Shown here: positions 16,405-24,505 of the stretch, piece by piece
How positions within the stretch are numbered: the stretch's first letter is position 1
How the letters are laid out: each line of letters starts with the position of its first letter
From: Ureibacillus massiliensis 4400831 = CIP 108448 = CCUG 49529
GTDB taxonomy: Bacteria; Bacillota; Bacilli; Bacillales_A; Planococcaceae
Length of the DNA: 64,000 nt
NCBI RefSeq assembly: GCF_000772965.1
Contig: NZ_JPVQ01000003.1
Location: 62,001 to 126,000 of the forward strand
Reading direction: 5' to 3'
Program-made: the position numbers and the translations under genes
Notes under the pieces: model-generated
The model's input: the letters and a program-made list of their open reading frames with translations, nothing else
Told to the model about the DNA's origin: nothing
The model's database searches: none

Positions 16405-17640
16405 ATGGGTGAATACACCTTGAAGAGTATAAATAGAATTTTGTTTTTTATCCAATTATATGGGAAACAATTACAGAAGAAGTGGAAATCACTTCTTCTG
16501 CTTTTTGTATTTCCAGTTTTTTTAGTATCAATCGTTGCCTTTATAATCGTCACTTTCATATCCCCAACATCAGATTCTTCTATCAATGTTGCGATAGTAG
16601 ATGAAGATGATACAGAAGAGACAAGAATGATTCGAAGCTTTCTTCAAACAAGCTTTTCCCAAGATGGATATATTGAATTAATCGTAATGCCCCAAGAAGA
16701 AGCGCTAAAGAAAATAGAAGAAAATCAAATTGTAGCTTATATAAAATTGCCTAAGACATTTACAGATAGTATGTATCAAGGTGCTCCATTAACAGTTCCA
16801 ATTGTAGGTAATTCAAAGCGTCCATCAGAAAGCTACATTGTAAAAGAATTAGTCGAAAGTTTAACAAAATACATAGAGTCGGCACAAGCCAATATTTTAA
16901 CCGTATACGATTATGCAAGAAAAACGGAAATGTCAGATTCAGATTTCCAAACATATCGTTATAATGCATTTATTGAATTTACACTATTCACTCTAGCGAA
17001 AGATCAGTTAGTAAAAGAAGAAGTAATTACAAACATTGCAACTTCCTCCCCAGCAAACTATTTTGCACTATCAGGTTGGTTTATTGCCATTTCAATTTGG
17101 TTCTTTGGATTTTATGAATTATTAAAAAGAGAAGAGCATCCAGCCATTCTTCATCGTCTCCATCTTTTTGGTGTAACACCTTGGCAGTATAGTATTTCGA
17201 GAATAATTGTTTCAATGATTTGTAGCATATTACTCGCAATGATCTCCTTTACTATATTAATGAGAGTGTTAGATATACAGCTTTATGGAATCGATTATTT
17301 GAGAATTTTCCAATATGTCTTTTTATATGGTCTTTTACTAGTAGTGGGACTTACTATAATCGAAGTTTGGATAAAGTCGATGAAACTCTCACTATTGCTG
17401 CAAATTCTATTTTTATTAATCGTTATGATTACAAGCGGTTCGATTTTTCCATCGATTTATTTACCGATGTCGATACAACAGTTTTTACCTTTAATATTCT
17501 CAAATGAAGTGTTTAGTTGGATGGTCGATATTGTATTGGAAGAAAGAAACTATGCAGAGTTTGCTAGTTTATATATAAAGGCAATCATGGGGCTAGTAGT
17601 CTTATGGGCATCAACCGTTGTGAAAAAGAGGTGGACTTAG
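16405..17640 (+). CDS. ABC-2 type transporter permease
   Basis: About 411 residues with the ABC2_membrane_3 layout: one N-terminal helix (about 28-52), an extracytoplasmic domain of about 170 residues (starting NVAIVDEDD, then EEALKKIEENQIVAYIKLP), and five or six C-terminal helices (about 222-405). Such permeases pair with a separate ATPase to export drugs, peptides or polymer precursors. The frame opens with ATG 16405, but a TTG at 16420 has the better placed GGGTGA site, so the first five residues are uncertain. It follows the N/Q-rich protein gene after 4 bases and is followed directly by the second permease. Confidence 0.8.
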   Translation: MGEYTLKSINRILFFIQLYGKQLQKKWKSLLLLFVFPVFLVSIVAFIIVTFISPTSDSSINVAIVDEDDTEETRMIRSFLQTSFSQDGYIELIVMPQEEALKKIEENQIVAYIKLPKTFTDSMYQGAPLTVPIVGNSKRPSESYIVKELVESLTKYIESAQANILTVYDYARKTEMSDSDFQTYRYNAFIEFTLFTLAKDQLVKEEVITNIATSSPANYFALSGWFIAISIWFFGFYELLKREEHPAILHRLHLFGVTPWQYSISRIIVSMICSILLAMISFTILMRVLDIQLYGIDYLRIFQYVFLYGLLLVVGLTIIEVWIKSMKLSLLLQILFLLIVMITSGSIFPSIYLPMSIQQFLPLIFSNEVFSWMVDIVLEERNYAEFASLYIKAIMGLVVLWASTVVKKRWT

Positions 17641-18786
17641 ATGAAAGGGGTACTGTTTACAAGATTTTTGAGATGGAAAAAAGAATGGAAATCCTTATTA
17701 TTCTGGTTGATGCTTCCCGTTGCCTTAACGATTTTCACCGTTCAATTGGTTGGCTCATGGAGTCAGGATACGAAGGTGCCTATCGCTATTGTTGTGGAGC
17801 AAAAGACAGGGCTAACAAATCATTTTATAGAGAATGTTCAAAAGGTCCCCTACCTAAATGTGAAGCTATTAGATGAGAAAGAGGCATTAAATCAATTAGA
17901 AAAGCATGAGCTTGATAGCGTATTTATTCTCGCTAAAGATTACGAGGAGATGGTGAAAGATGGGCAAAATAAACGACTTATTAAAGCCTATTCTTCAAAC
18001 AGATCCATTGCCTACTTCGCAGTAGTTGAATTGATAAAAGCTACTGCGCAAGATGAAGTTTCTCGGTCAAAAGCTGCTTATGAAGTAAAAAAGCTTTTTG
18101 AACAATATGGAATGGATGAGGAGTGGAATTGAAAGGAAGTTGTTCAGGCTAGTAAAGAAAAACAACAATCTCAGCAACTGCTTCAAACAAGCTTTAATTA
18201 TTATGATGAAGATACGACAGGCACAAATATTGTAGATACTACTACACCAATGCTCTTTCAAATATGGGGAATATGGGCATTTTGTATGATGATTTCAACC
18301 TTCTTTCTATTTGACTGGGTATTAAAAGAAAAAAGAAAAGAAATTCAGATGAGATGGATTTTTACTTCCTATTCCTTTAAAAAATACGCCATGTACAATT
18401 TAATTGTTTACACAGTACTTTTACTTAGTATAGACGCAATTGGGCTTATTTTAATAAGTGCCGTATTACAGGAATCTCTAAATATTTCAACCATACTATC
18501 CATCTTCTTTTTTAGGATTGTTGTAAACCTTTTAGCCTTTTTATTCGCACAGCTATTTAGAAAGCAGCTTCAATACTATGTTAGCTCAATTGGAATGACC
18601 CTTATTCTTATCTTGTTAGGCGGCGGGATATTGCCAATTGAAGGAGTAATTGAAAACTGGCATTGGGCAAAAAACATTAGCCCAGTTCATAGTCTGATTA
18701 TAGGAGAAATCCCTTCTTTCTGGTTGTGTTTTCTTTTAGTGATGCTATTAGTATGGTTTGGGAAAGGAGAAAAACGTAATGCTTAA
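17641..18786 (+). pseudogene. Second ABC-2 permease, interrupted by one in-frame TGA
   Basis: A single reading frame of 382 codons runs from the ATG at 17641 to 18786, broken only by TGA at 18130-18132 (codon 164). Before it: one membrane helix, then an extracytoplasmic domain starting VPIAIVVEQK and paralogous to that of the preceding permease. After it: VDTTTPMLFQIWGIWAF and five membrane helices in the same frame. The codon probably was TGG (context EEWN-stop-KEVVQ). Without readthrough only a truncated protein of 163 residues is made, since codons 165-202 lie before the next ATG at 18250. The lack of other damage suggests a recent mutation, a sequencing error, or real readthrough. Confidence 0.8.
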
Positions 18787-19450
18787 TGTGGTTGAATTAG
18801 ACAAAAACTATGGGAAAAGGAAAATACTTGAGCAAGTCTCCTTCCAAATTCAACGTGGGGAAGTAGTCGGTTTAGTAGGCGAAAATGGTGCGGGGAAATC
18901 AACCCTATTAACAATTTTAGCAACGATTACAAAGCCAACAAAAGGTGCTATTGAATTAAATAATGTTGAATATAGTAAAAAATTAGATGATATTCGAAAA
19001 ATGATTGGATATGTCCCACAAGAAATATCGGTTTGGGAAGAATTTACCGTTGAACAGAATATGCTATTCTTCGAAAAATTATCTTGGAAAAGGCACACAA
19101 AGGAAGAATGTCGGCAGTTATGTTTAGATATGCAGCTATCCAGCTGGAAGGAAAAAGTAAAGGATTTATCAGGTGGGATGATGCGTAAATTAAATATTGC
19201 TATAAGTTTACTAAATGATCCATCGCTAATCCTTTTGGACGAGCCGACAGTGGGTATTGATATGAAGTCTAAAAATGAAATAGGGAAATATTTAGTTCGT
19301 TTAGCAAAAGAGCAAGGGAAAATCATTTTATATACTTCTCATGATATGAATGAAGTGATTACCTTCTGTGACCGAGTATATGCAATAGGTCAGGATTCAT
19401 TTTACATAAATCTTCTTCAAAGTAATGGTGTGAAGGTTGAAAAGCTATAA
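18779..19450 (+). CDS. ABC transporter ATP-binding protein
   Basis: About 223 residues from the ATG at 18779, eight bases inside the end of the permease gene and after AAAGGAG. Seen are Walker A GENGAGKS (about 37-44), the Q-loop in GYVPQE, signature LSGGMMRK, Walker B SLILLDEPTVGID and the switch His in YTSHDMNEV. This is the nucleotide-binding subunit of the exporter made with the two ABC-2 permeases. The C-terminus is short, as in NatA/CcmA-like drug or polymer exporters without regulatory domains. A large hairpin repeat follows at once and should terminate the operon. Confidence 0.9.
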   Translation: MLNVVELDKNYGKRKILEQVSFQIQRGEVVGLVGENGAGKSTLLTILATITKPTKGAIELNNVEYSKKLDDIRKMIGYVPQEISVWEEFTVEQNMLFFEKLSWKRHTKEECRQLCLDMQLSSWKEKVKDLSGGMMRKLNIAISLLNDPSLILLDEPTVGIDMKSKNEIGKYLVRLAKEQGKIILYTSHDMNEVITFCDRVYAIGQDSFYINLLQSNGVKVEKL

Positions 19451-19733
19451 AAAGGGCTGTCCAATAAGCGGAAAATTACAATCGACCACTATTTCAAAAT
19501 TATACTTTTTTGATAAATGTTAGTTGATTTCCGTTCCAGGCGGACGCTTTCCGCGGGCGAGCGGTGAGCCTCCTCGAGCTTTGCTCTGCGGGGTCTCACC
19601 ACTGCTCTTTGCTCCCGCAGGAGTCGCCGCCTTCCACTCCAATCAACTACTTTTCAAAATAATTAGTAGCAAAAAAATACCATTTTTCTTTGAGTAGTTC
19701 TAAGAAATTTTTTCTTTTGGGACAGCGCCCTTT
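19451..19733. repeat. 283-bp nested inverted repeat of the Bacillaceae intergenic type
   Basis: Outer arms AAAGGGCTGTCC (19451-19462) and GGGACAGCGCCCTTT (19719-19733) enclose a GC-rich core at 19523-19647. The core begins GTTGATTTCCGTTCCAGGCG and ends with the imperfect complement CTCCAATCAAC. The core (GCGGACGCTTTCCGCGGGCG ... GCTCCCGCAGGAGTCGCCGC) resembles a repeat seen many times in Bacillaceae and Planococcaceae genomes. It should fold into a long imperfect stem and lies between convergent genes, so it probably also terminates both. Its base composition is far richer in G and C than the surroundings. Confidence 0.7.
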
Positions 19734-19734
19734 G

Positions 19735-20493
19735 TCATTTCTTCATTATAAAACTTAAATGCCTACCACTTTTTCTGTCCTGGCGATAGGAAAAGCCTTC
19801 GTCACTTAAAAACGTGCATGTGCGATCAATGTCAATGTTGTCAGAAGGAATACCTGCTAGCTCACATTGCTTTTTTACGGTTTGTTGGTTATCAATATGA
19901 AACTTGTGGGTCTCCTCTTTATAATACATAAACTCATCCGCATAGCCTAAGTCTCTAAAGCGAATATAAACATCTTCATCTACTTCGAACTTCTCTTGAC
20001 TTAAAGCGGGGCCAAGGATTACTTGGAAGCCTTCAGGATTACAGCCTTCTTCTTCGATTAACTTGTTAAATACCTTTAATGTTATTTCCTTAACAGTCCC
20101 CTGCCAGCCAGAATGAATGACACCAATAAGTCCTTTTTCTTCATGCTGGAAAATAACCGGAACACAGTCTGCAGTAAAAGTACATAAGAGAATGTTTGGT
20201 TCATAGGTATAAAGAGCATCCGTATTTGGAATGGCAGTATTTAAAGATAGTGCACCTCTGCCTTTATCTTCTACCGTCACTTTATGAACATTTGCACTAT
20301 GGGTTTGATTGGCACAAACAAAATCCTCGACACGGCAATGAAGAAGGTTAGCTAGTTTCGTTCGATTTTGAATAACATGTTCTTCCTCTTCGCAAACGTG
20401 TAGTGCCATATTACTGAATTCAAATTCCTTCTTGTCTTTTAACGTAATTCCAGCAAGAAGATTCTCATGGTTTACATACATTTTTGTATTCAT
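19735..20493 (-). CDS. pgeF: Peptidoglycan editing factor PgeF / laccase-domain protein (YlmD/YfiH family)
   Basis: About 252 residues of the YfiH (DUF152) family. The metal/active-site residues are seen: His in ANQTHSANV, Cys in TADCVPV and His in IHSGWQGT. E. coli YfiH/PgeF is reported to remove wrongly inserted L-Ser from UDP-MurNAc precursors, and related proteins show purine nucleosidase or multicopper-oxidase-like activity; which one applies here cannot be told. The ATG at 20493 follows AGGTGATGAG, and the frame upstream of it lacks a site. The gene stands alone, not in the cell-division cluster where B. subtilis ylmD lies, so a second paralogue may exist elsewhere. Confidence 0.8.
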   Translation of the reverse strand: MNTKMYVNHENLLAGITLKDKKEFEFSNMALHVCEEEEHVIQNRTKLANLLHCRVEDFVCANQTHSANVHKVTVEDKGRGALSLNTAIPNTDALYTYEPNILLCTFTADCVPVIFQHEEKGLIGVIHSGWQGTVKEITLKVFNKLIEEEGCNPEGFQVILGPALSQEKFEVDEDVYIRFRDLGYADEFMYYKEETHKFHIDNQQTVKKQCELAGIPSDNIDIDRTCTFLSDEGFSYRQDRKSGRHLSFIMKK

Positions 20494-20555
20494 CTCATCA
20501 CCTATCCTTACTATATACAACTATGTGACAGATGTCCTTCAAAAGACAATTGAAA

Positions 20556-22241
20556 TTATCCATTATATTCATTCAGTACACCTTTTATTTGCTCATTAAG
20601 TGTATTGATATTAAAGCTTTGGATTTGTTCATCCTTCAACTGATATTTTTCTTTTAGCTGTAAAATTCGAATGATGCTTTCATCAATTCGTTCTTCAGAT
20701 AGCTCACCATTTTCAACGGCAGTTTTCAATGATTCAAATATATCAGCTGCATTTTCGAAACCATGGGCAACCATCACAATATCACTGCCAGCTTTCACAG
20801 ACTGAACAGAAGCATCACCTATATCGAAGTTATCGATGATCGCTTCCATTGTCATATCATCTGTAATAACTACCCCATCATATTGAAGCTGATTTCGTAA
20901 TATATCTGATATCACGACCTTTGACATAGAGGAAGGATTGGTTGAATCGATGTTTGGTAACAAAATATGTGCAATCATTACAACATCAGCGCCTTCAGTT
21001 ATCGCTTGTTGGAAAGGTAATAACTCTAACTGTTGCAATTCTTCAAGAGATTTATTGACTCTTGGCAATTCCAGATGTGAATCGGTGGAAGTATCCCCAT
21101 GTCCAGGGAAGTGCTTTACAACTGCTATAATGTTTTCGGATTGTATTCCCTTCATCGTCGCGATACCAAGTCGGCTAACTAAGTCTGCACTATTTCCAAA
21201 GGAGCGATTACCAATAACAGGATTGTTCGGATTACTATTGATATCAAGAACTGGCGCAAAGTTCATATTAAAGCCATATGCTTTTACTTCTTTACCGAGT
21301 AATTGCCCAATCGAGTTGGAAAAATCAATGTTATTTACTTTTCCTATCTCTAGATTTGTTGGAATAGGTGTGAGATTCCCTGGTAATTTCGCAACAATAC
21401 CGCCTTCTTGGTCAACTCCGAAAAATAAAGGGATTTTATTACTTGTATTTTCATATCTAATTTTGTTCAAGTATTGAATTGTTTGTTCAGAAGAAGAAAA
21501 ATTTTTCTTATTAAAAATTATGCCCCCTACTTTGTAATCGTGAATTAAACTTAATGCATGTGAGTCAAATGTAGTGCCATCAACTCCAGCGAAAATCATC
21601 TGACCGATTTTCTCCTCAAGAGTCATTCCTTTTAGAAGTGTTAATACTTCCGCACTAACTGGAGGTTTAGTATAAATGGAAATATGATGAACAACTGGAT
21701 CACTATTTAGCTCCGTAGGGTTTGGAAGTATCCATTTTAGCTGATAAGTTGAGTTCACCTGATAAATAAGTATGATTTGATCGGTTGTGTCATCTTTATA
21801 ATATTTAGTTTCAGTTGGTTCACCTTGCACCTCTTTTATATTGGAGAGATGAATTTGTTGTAATCGTTTATCGTATGAGCGTAAGTCAAAGGAAAGATTG
21901 TCCTGGTAACCAACCGTAACGTCATTGGAATAAGTAACATAATTTCCGAGAATCGATTCATCCGTAATCGTTGGTTCTCCCAATGCTTCGTTGATCTCAT
22001 CTATCTCTGATACCCCTGCTTGATACGGGAAGTCTATAATTTTCCCTTCCTTTGAGAGTGATAGTATTTTAGAAACAAGCTGTTCGGGCGTTTCCACTTT
22101 ATCAGTTCCCCCTGCTTCAATTTCCTGTTCCTGCTTAGTATTACTATCTGTATTAGGCTTAGTAGAATTAAAATTCATAAATATAAATACTCCCGCTGCG
22201 ATAATAGCGAGTAATAGGATAAGATATATTCCTTTTTTCAA
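20556..22241 (-). CDS. DUF4309-GH3 fusion: secreted or membrane-bound beta-N-acetylhexosaminidase
   Basis: A protein of 561 residues. An N-terminal hydrophobic segment (5-24) without lipobox acts as signal anchor. Residues about 50-190 look like DUF4309 (YjgB-type: GKIIDFPYQAGVSEIDEINEA, then NLSFDLRSYDKRLQQIHLS). Residues about 197-545 are a glycoside hydrolase 3 domain of NagZ type, with FFGVDQEGG, KHFPGHGD (376-383), the Asp387/His389 dyad and nucleophile region VITDDMTM (Asp461 or 462). NagZ enzymes release GlcNAc from muropeptides in wall recycling. The partner domain replaces the C-terminal domain found in B. subtilis NagZ. ATG at 22241; single gene. Confidence 0.8.
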   Translation of the reverse strand: MKKGIYLILLLAIIAAGVFIFMNFNSTKPNTDSNTKQEQEIEAGGTDKVETPEQLVSKILSLSKEGKIIDFPYQAGVSEIDEINEALGEPTITDESILGNYVTYSNDVTVGYQDNLSFDLRSYDKRLQQIHLSNIKEVQGEPTETKYYKDDTTDQIILIYQVNSTYQLKWILPNPTELNSDPVVHHISIYTKPPVSAEVLTLLKGMTLEEKIGQMIFAGVDGTTFDSHALSLIHDYKVGGIIFNKKNFSSSEQTIQYLNKIRYENTSNKIPLFFGVDQEGGIVAKLPGNLTPIPTNLEIGKVNNIDFSNSIGQLLGKEVKAYGFNMNFAPVLDINSNPNNPVIGNRSFGNSADLVSRLGIATMKGIQSENIIAVVKHFPGHGDTSTDSHLELPRVNKSLEELQQLELLPFQQAITEGADVVMIAHILLPNIDSTNPSSMSKVVISDILRNQLQYDGVVITDDMTMEAIIDNFDIGDASVQSVKAGSDIVMVAHGFENAADIFESLKTAVENGELSEERIDESIIRILQLKEKYQLKDEQIQSFNINTLNEQIKGVLNEYNG

Positions 22242-22351
22242 AATAAGACCCCCAAACTATCCTTATGTAAAGATAGACGAATATAACGTCATTTCGTTAC
22301 AATTATTCTCTTCATATAGCTTGTACAAACAAGTAAAAGGCTACTATGTCA

Positions 22352-22387
22352 ATAAAAAAAGATGCCCCCTATTTTAGAAGCATCTTT
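22352..22387 (-). terminator. Terminator of the amidohydrolase gene
   Basis: AAAGATGC/GCATCTTT stem followed by TTTTTTTATT on the minus strand. Confidence 0.8.
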
Positions 22388-22393
22388 ATATTT

Positions 22394-23515
22394 CTATTTT
22401 ACTCCTGCGAGTCCTTTAAATAACTCTACACCAATTTCAATATTTTCATCACGGAAGTCGTATTCATAAGTGTGCAAGGCAGGATATTGTTCACCATTGC
22501 CAATAAAACAATAAGCTCCTTTTGTCTTTTTCAAATAATATCCGTAATCTTCAGAAGGGCGATAAGCCTTCGAAAGCTCAAATAATGGCAAGTTCTTTTC
22601 TTTACAAATTCCACGAATTTTATCAGAGCTCTCTTTATGATTAACTGTTTCAGGGAATTCATCGTGATATGTAAAACTTACTTTTATACCTTGTTCTTCA
22701 CAAAGTTTGTTTGCAAGCCCTTCAATATTTTGTTGAAGTTGGTTTAATTCTTCTTCTTTCTCTGCGCGAATCGTCATTCGTAATGTTCCTTCGTGGGCAG
22801 AAATTCCATAGTTTTCTGAACCAACATCTATTTGGATAATCGTACATAGTACTAAACCTTCATTATTTTCAGCTGAAGTGAACTGCGGGATACTATCAAT
22901 AACTTTAGAGATTGTGTATGCAGGGTTTATCCCATTTTCAGGCTCACTTGCATGGGATGGAGAGCCGATCATTTTAATAGACATTCCTCGAGATGCACAA
23001 TGGGCAGTACCATCAATTACACCAACAACCCCTTCTTGTAATCCTGACATATTATGATATCCGAAAATCTCATCGATTTTTTCGTCATCGATAAATTCTT
23101 GTGCTTCATATGCCCCTTGTCCAGTTTCTTCGGCATGTTGGAAAAGGAAAAAGATATTATTGTCTGCGCCTTTTTGATCAACTTCTAAAGCAAACCCAGC
23201 AAGTGTCGCTGAATGGCCATCATGTCCACATTTGTGGGCAATGCCAGGGAATTGTGAGCCCCAAGGTAATTCAATGGTTTCAGGAATCGGAAGAGCATCA
23301 AAATCTGCGCGGAAGGCAATGTTCGGTCTATCATCACCGACACGGTAAATGGCATAAAAATACTTTCCTTTATCCACGATGTCTAAATTTGAAGTATGTG
23401 ATTTAAGGAAATCTATTAAATGTTGCTTTGTCCAAACCTCTTGATAAGAAAGTTCAGGATGCACATGCAACTCGTGACGTAATTGAATCGCTAAGTCTAA
23501 ATTTTTCTTTTCCAT
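22394..23515 (-). CDS. M20-family amidohydrolase, AmhX-like
   Basis: A protein of 373 residues of the M20D metal-dependent amidohydrolase family (N-acyl amino acid or IAA-amino acid hydrolase-like). Metal ligands are visible: Cys and His in AHKCGHDGHSA (about 95), Glu-Glu in LFQHAEETGQGA (about 128), His in FGYHNMSG and a late His in ALHTYEYDF. The dimerisation lid lies in the middle (about 180-290). Length and the short form of the family fit B. subtilis AmhX. It should remove an acyl group from an N-acylated amino acid or related amide in the cytoplasm. ATG at 23515 after AGGGAGAGAA; single gene with its own terminator. Confidence 0.75.
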   Translation of the reverse strand: MEKKNLDLAIQLRHELHVHPELSYQEVWTKQHLIDFLKSHTSNLDIVDKGKYFYAIYRVGDDRPNIAFRADFDALPIPETIELPWGSQFPGIAHKCGHDGHSATLAGFALEVDQKGADNNIFFLFQHAEETGQGAYEAQEFIDDEKIDEIFGYHNMSGLQEGVVGVIDGTAHCASRGMSIKMIGSPSHASEPENGINPAYTISKVIDSIPQFTSAENNEGLVLCTIIQIDVGSENYGISAHEGTLRMTIRAEKEEELNQLQQNIEGLANKLCEEQGIKVSFTYHDEFPETVNHKESSDKIRGICKEKNLPLFELSKAYRPSEDYGYYLKKTKGAYCFIGNGEQYPALHTYEYDFRDENIEIGVELFKGLAGVK

Positions 23516-23675
23516 TCATTTCTCTCCCTTTATAAAACAATATTAATAGTTTTCCTACTGAGTATTACTAAAGATATTTCATTTTAACTGTTTTGAAATT
23601 TCGAACAATTAAACATGATTATATCATAGTGAGTTATAGAAGAAGAGAGTGGCTGTTTAAATTTCATAATAAAAA

Positions 23676-23698
23676 GACCTGAGGGTGGGACATAAAGT
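23676..23698. repeat. Left arm of a split inverted repeat bounding the accessory insertion
   Basis: GACCTGAGGGTGGGACATAAAGT here is nearly the complement of ACTTTTGTCCCAGCCTCAGGC at 25733-25754. Arms of this kind normally sit face to face as a long intergenic hairpin in Bacillales. Here they are 2 kb apart, which marks the ends of inserted DNA. Confidence 0.5.
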
Positions 23699-23799
23699 GA
23701 AAAGTACAATCCATTTAAAATGGACCGCTCCCCGTCAAGTAGAAATAATAAAAAGTTTTTAAGCGGCTCGAGCTCGGAATTCGATTGTGCTTAAGCCGT

Positions 23800-24048
23800 T
23801 TAATTTTTTTGTATTACGATAATGATGATAAACACGTTTTTGCTGATAAGAAACCTTATATGTTCCGCTGTTAATTGATCACGATTAAAAACTGCTTCAC
23901 CAATTACTTCTTATTTTCTGTACCATTCTTTTAAGGCACTCTTATGAATTTGGAATTTTTGTGCAAGATCTCCAATGGAGAAATTACCAGATAAGTATAA
24001 TTGAATAACTAGTAATATAAATCCTTTTGAATATTTATAATGACCCAT
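23800..24048 (-). pseudogene. Decayed IS3-type transposase OrfA (HTH) fragment
   Basis: The minus strand from ATG 24048 encodes 45 residues (MGHYKYSKGFILLVIQLYL, then FSIGDLAQKFQIHKSALKEW) that look like the helix-turn-helix start of an IS3/IS150-group OrfA. A TAA stop at 23911-23913 ends it; the same frame then continues for 36 codons to a second stop at 23800. OrfA normally has about 90-170 residues and is followed by the DDE integrase OrfB, which is absent. Flanking bases (TGGACCGCTCCCCGTCAAGTAGA at 23720-23742, and GTAGAC-containing runs near 24100-24130) may be eroded terminal sequence. The rest of 23516-23799 holds no gene. Confidence 0.6.
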
Positions 24049-24164
24049 AAAAAATACCCCCAATTACGTAAGATAAATTATTATTTTTTCATCTGTCTAC
24101 CTAATTGGGAGCATATCAGTCTACCTGGTTTACTTTTTTATTTTAGCAAGAAGTGAAAGAACTC

Positions 24165-24362
24165 TTACCTTGATGCTACAACGCTAATACTCCAAATAAT
24201 TAGTATAAAAGATATAGTTAAAAATGAAGTTTCTCTTGTTAGATCCTTTTTTTCTTTGTTTATCTTCTTTAAAAGGCTAACAAGGCTCAAACAAAATGCA
24301 AGTCCATATATCGGCATAAGGTATATACAACTAAAATAAAAAAAGAGAAACATAAATTCCAT
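24165..24362 (-). CDS. Small two-helix membrane protein, unrecognised
   Basis: A protein of 65 residues with a strong ribosome site (TTAGGAGGTGTAAAA before ATG 24362). Two hydrophobic helices (about 3-30 and 45-63) are joined by a basic loop, LLKKINKEKKDLTRE, which should face the cytoplasm. No cysteine motif or known family is seen. It is divergent from the secreted-protein gene at 24506; the two start sites share nearly the same AGGAGGTG leader, and both lie inside the accessory insertion. A partner role such as immunity, anchoring or export help is possible but not shown. Confidence 0.55.
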   Translation of the reverse strand: MEFMFLFFYFSCIYLMPIYGLAFCLSLVSLLKKINKEKKDLTRETSFLTISFILIIWSISVVASR

Positions 24363-24450
24363 TTTTACACCTCCTAATTATATATAAGGAATTTTACCAT
24401 ATTCAGATACGTTATAATTAGTAATAAAATACCATTTTTGTATATCATGT

Positions 24451-24463
24451 GGAATTAAATTCC
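24451..24463. promoter_or_regulatory. Palindrome in the divergent promoter region
   Basis: GGAATTAAATTCC, with 6-bp arms, lies 43 bases before the secreted-protein gene and 89 bases from the divergent start. It could be an operator serving both genes; no regulator gene is nearby. Confidence 0.3.
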
Positions 24464-24505
24464 TCGCAATGATATTATATTTAAAAAATAGGAGGTGCAA
24501 AGGTA

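Noticed and set aside
18250-18786. Independent 178-residue permease gene
   Set aside because: The frame continues in register from 17641 with a single stop between, and ATG 18250 has no ribosome site. It is the distal part of one interrupted gene.
23726-23786. Polylinker-like bases (CTCGAGCTCGGAATTC) near the IS remnant as a sign of vector contamination
   Set aside because: The run is short, overlaps natural-looking flanks on both sides and leads into decayed transposase sequence, so chance similarity is more likely. It still deserves a check against reads.
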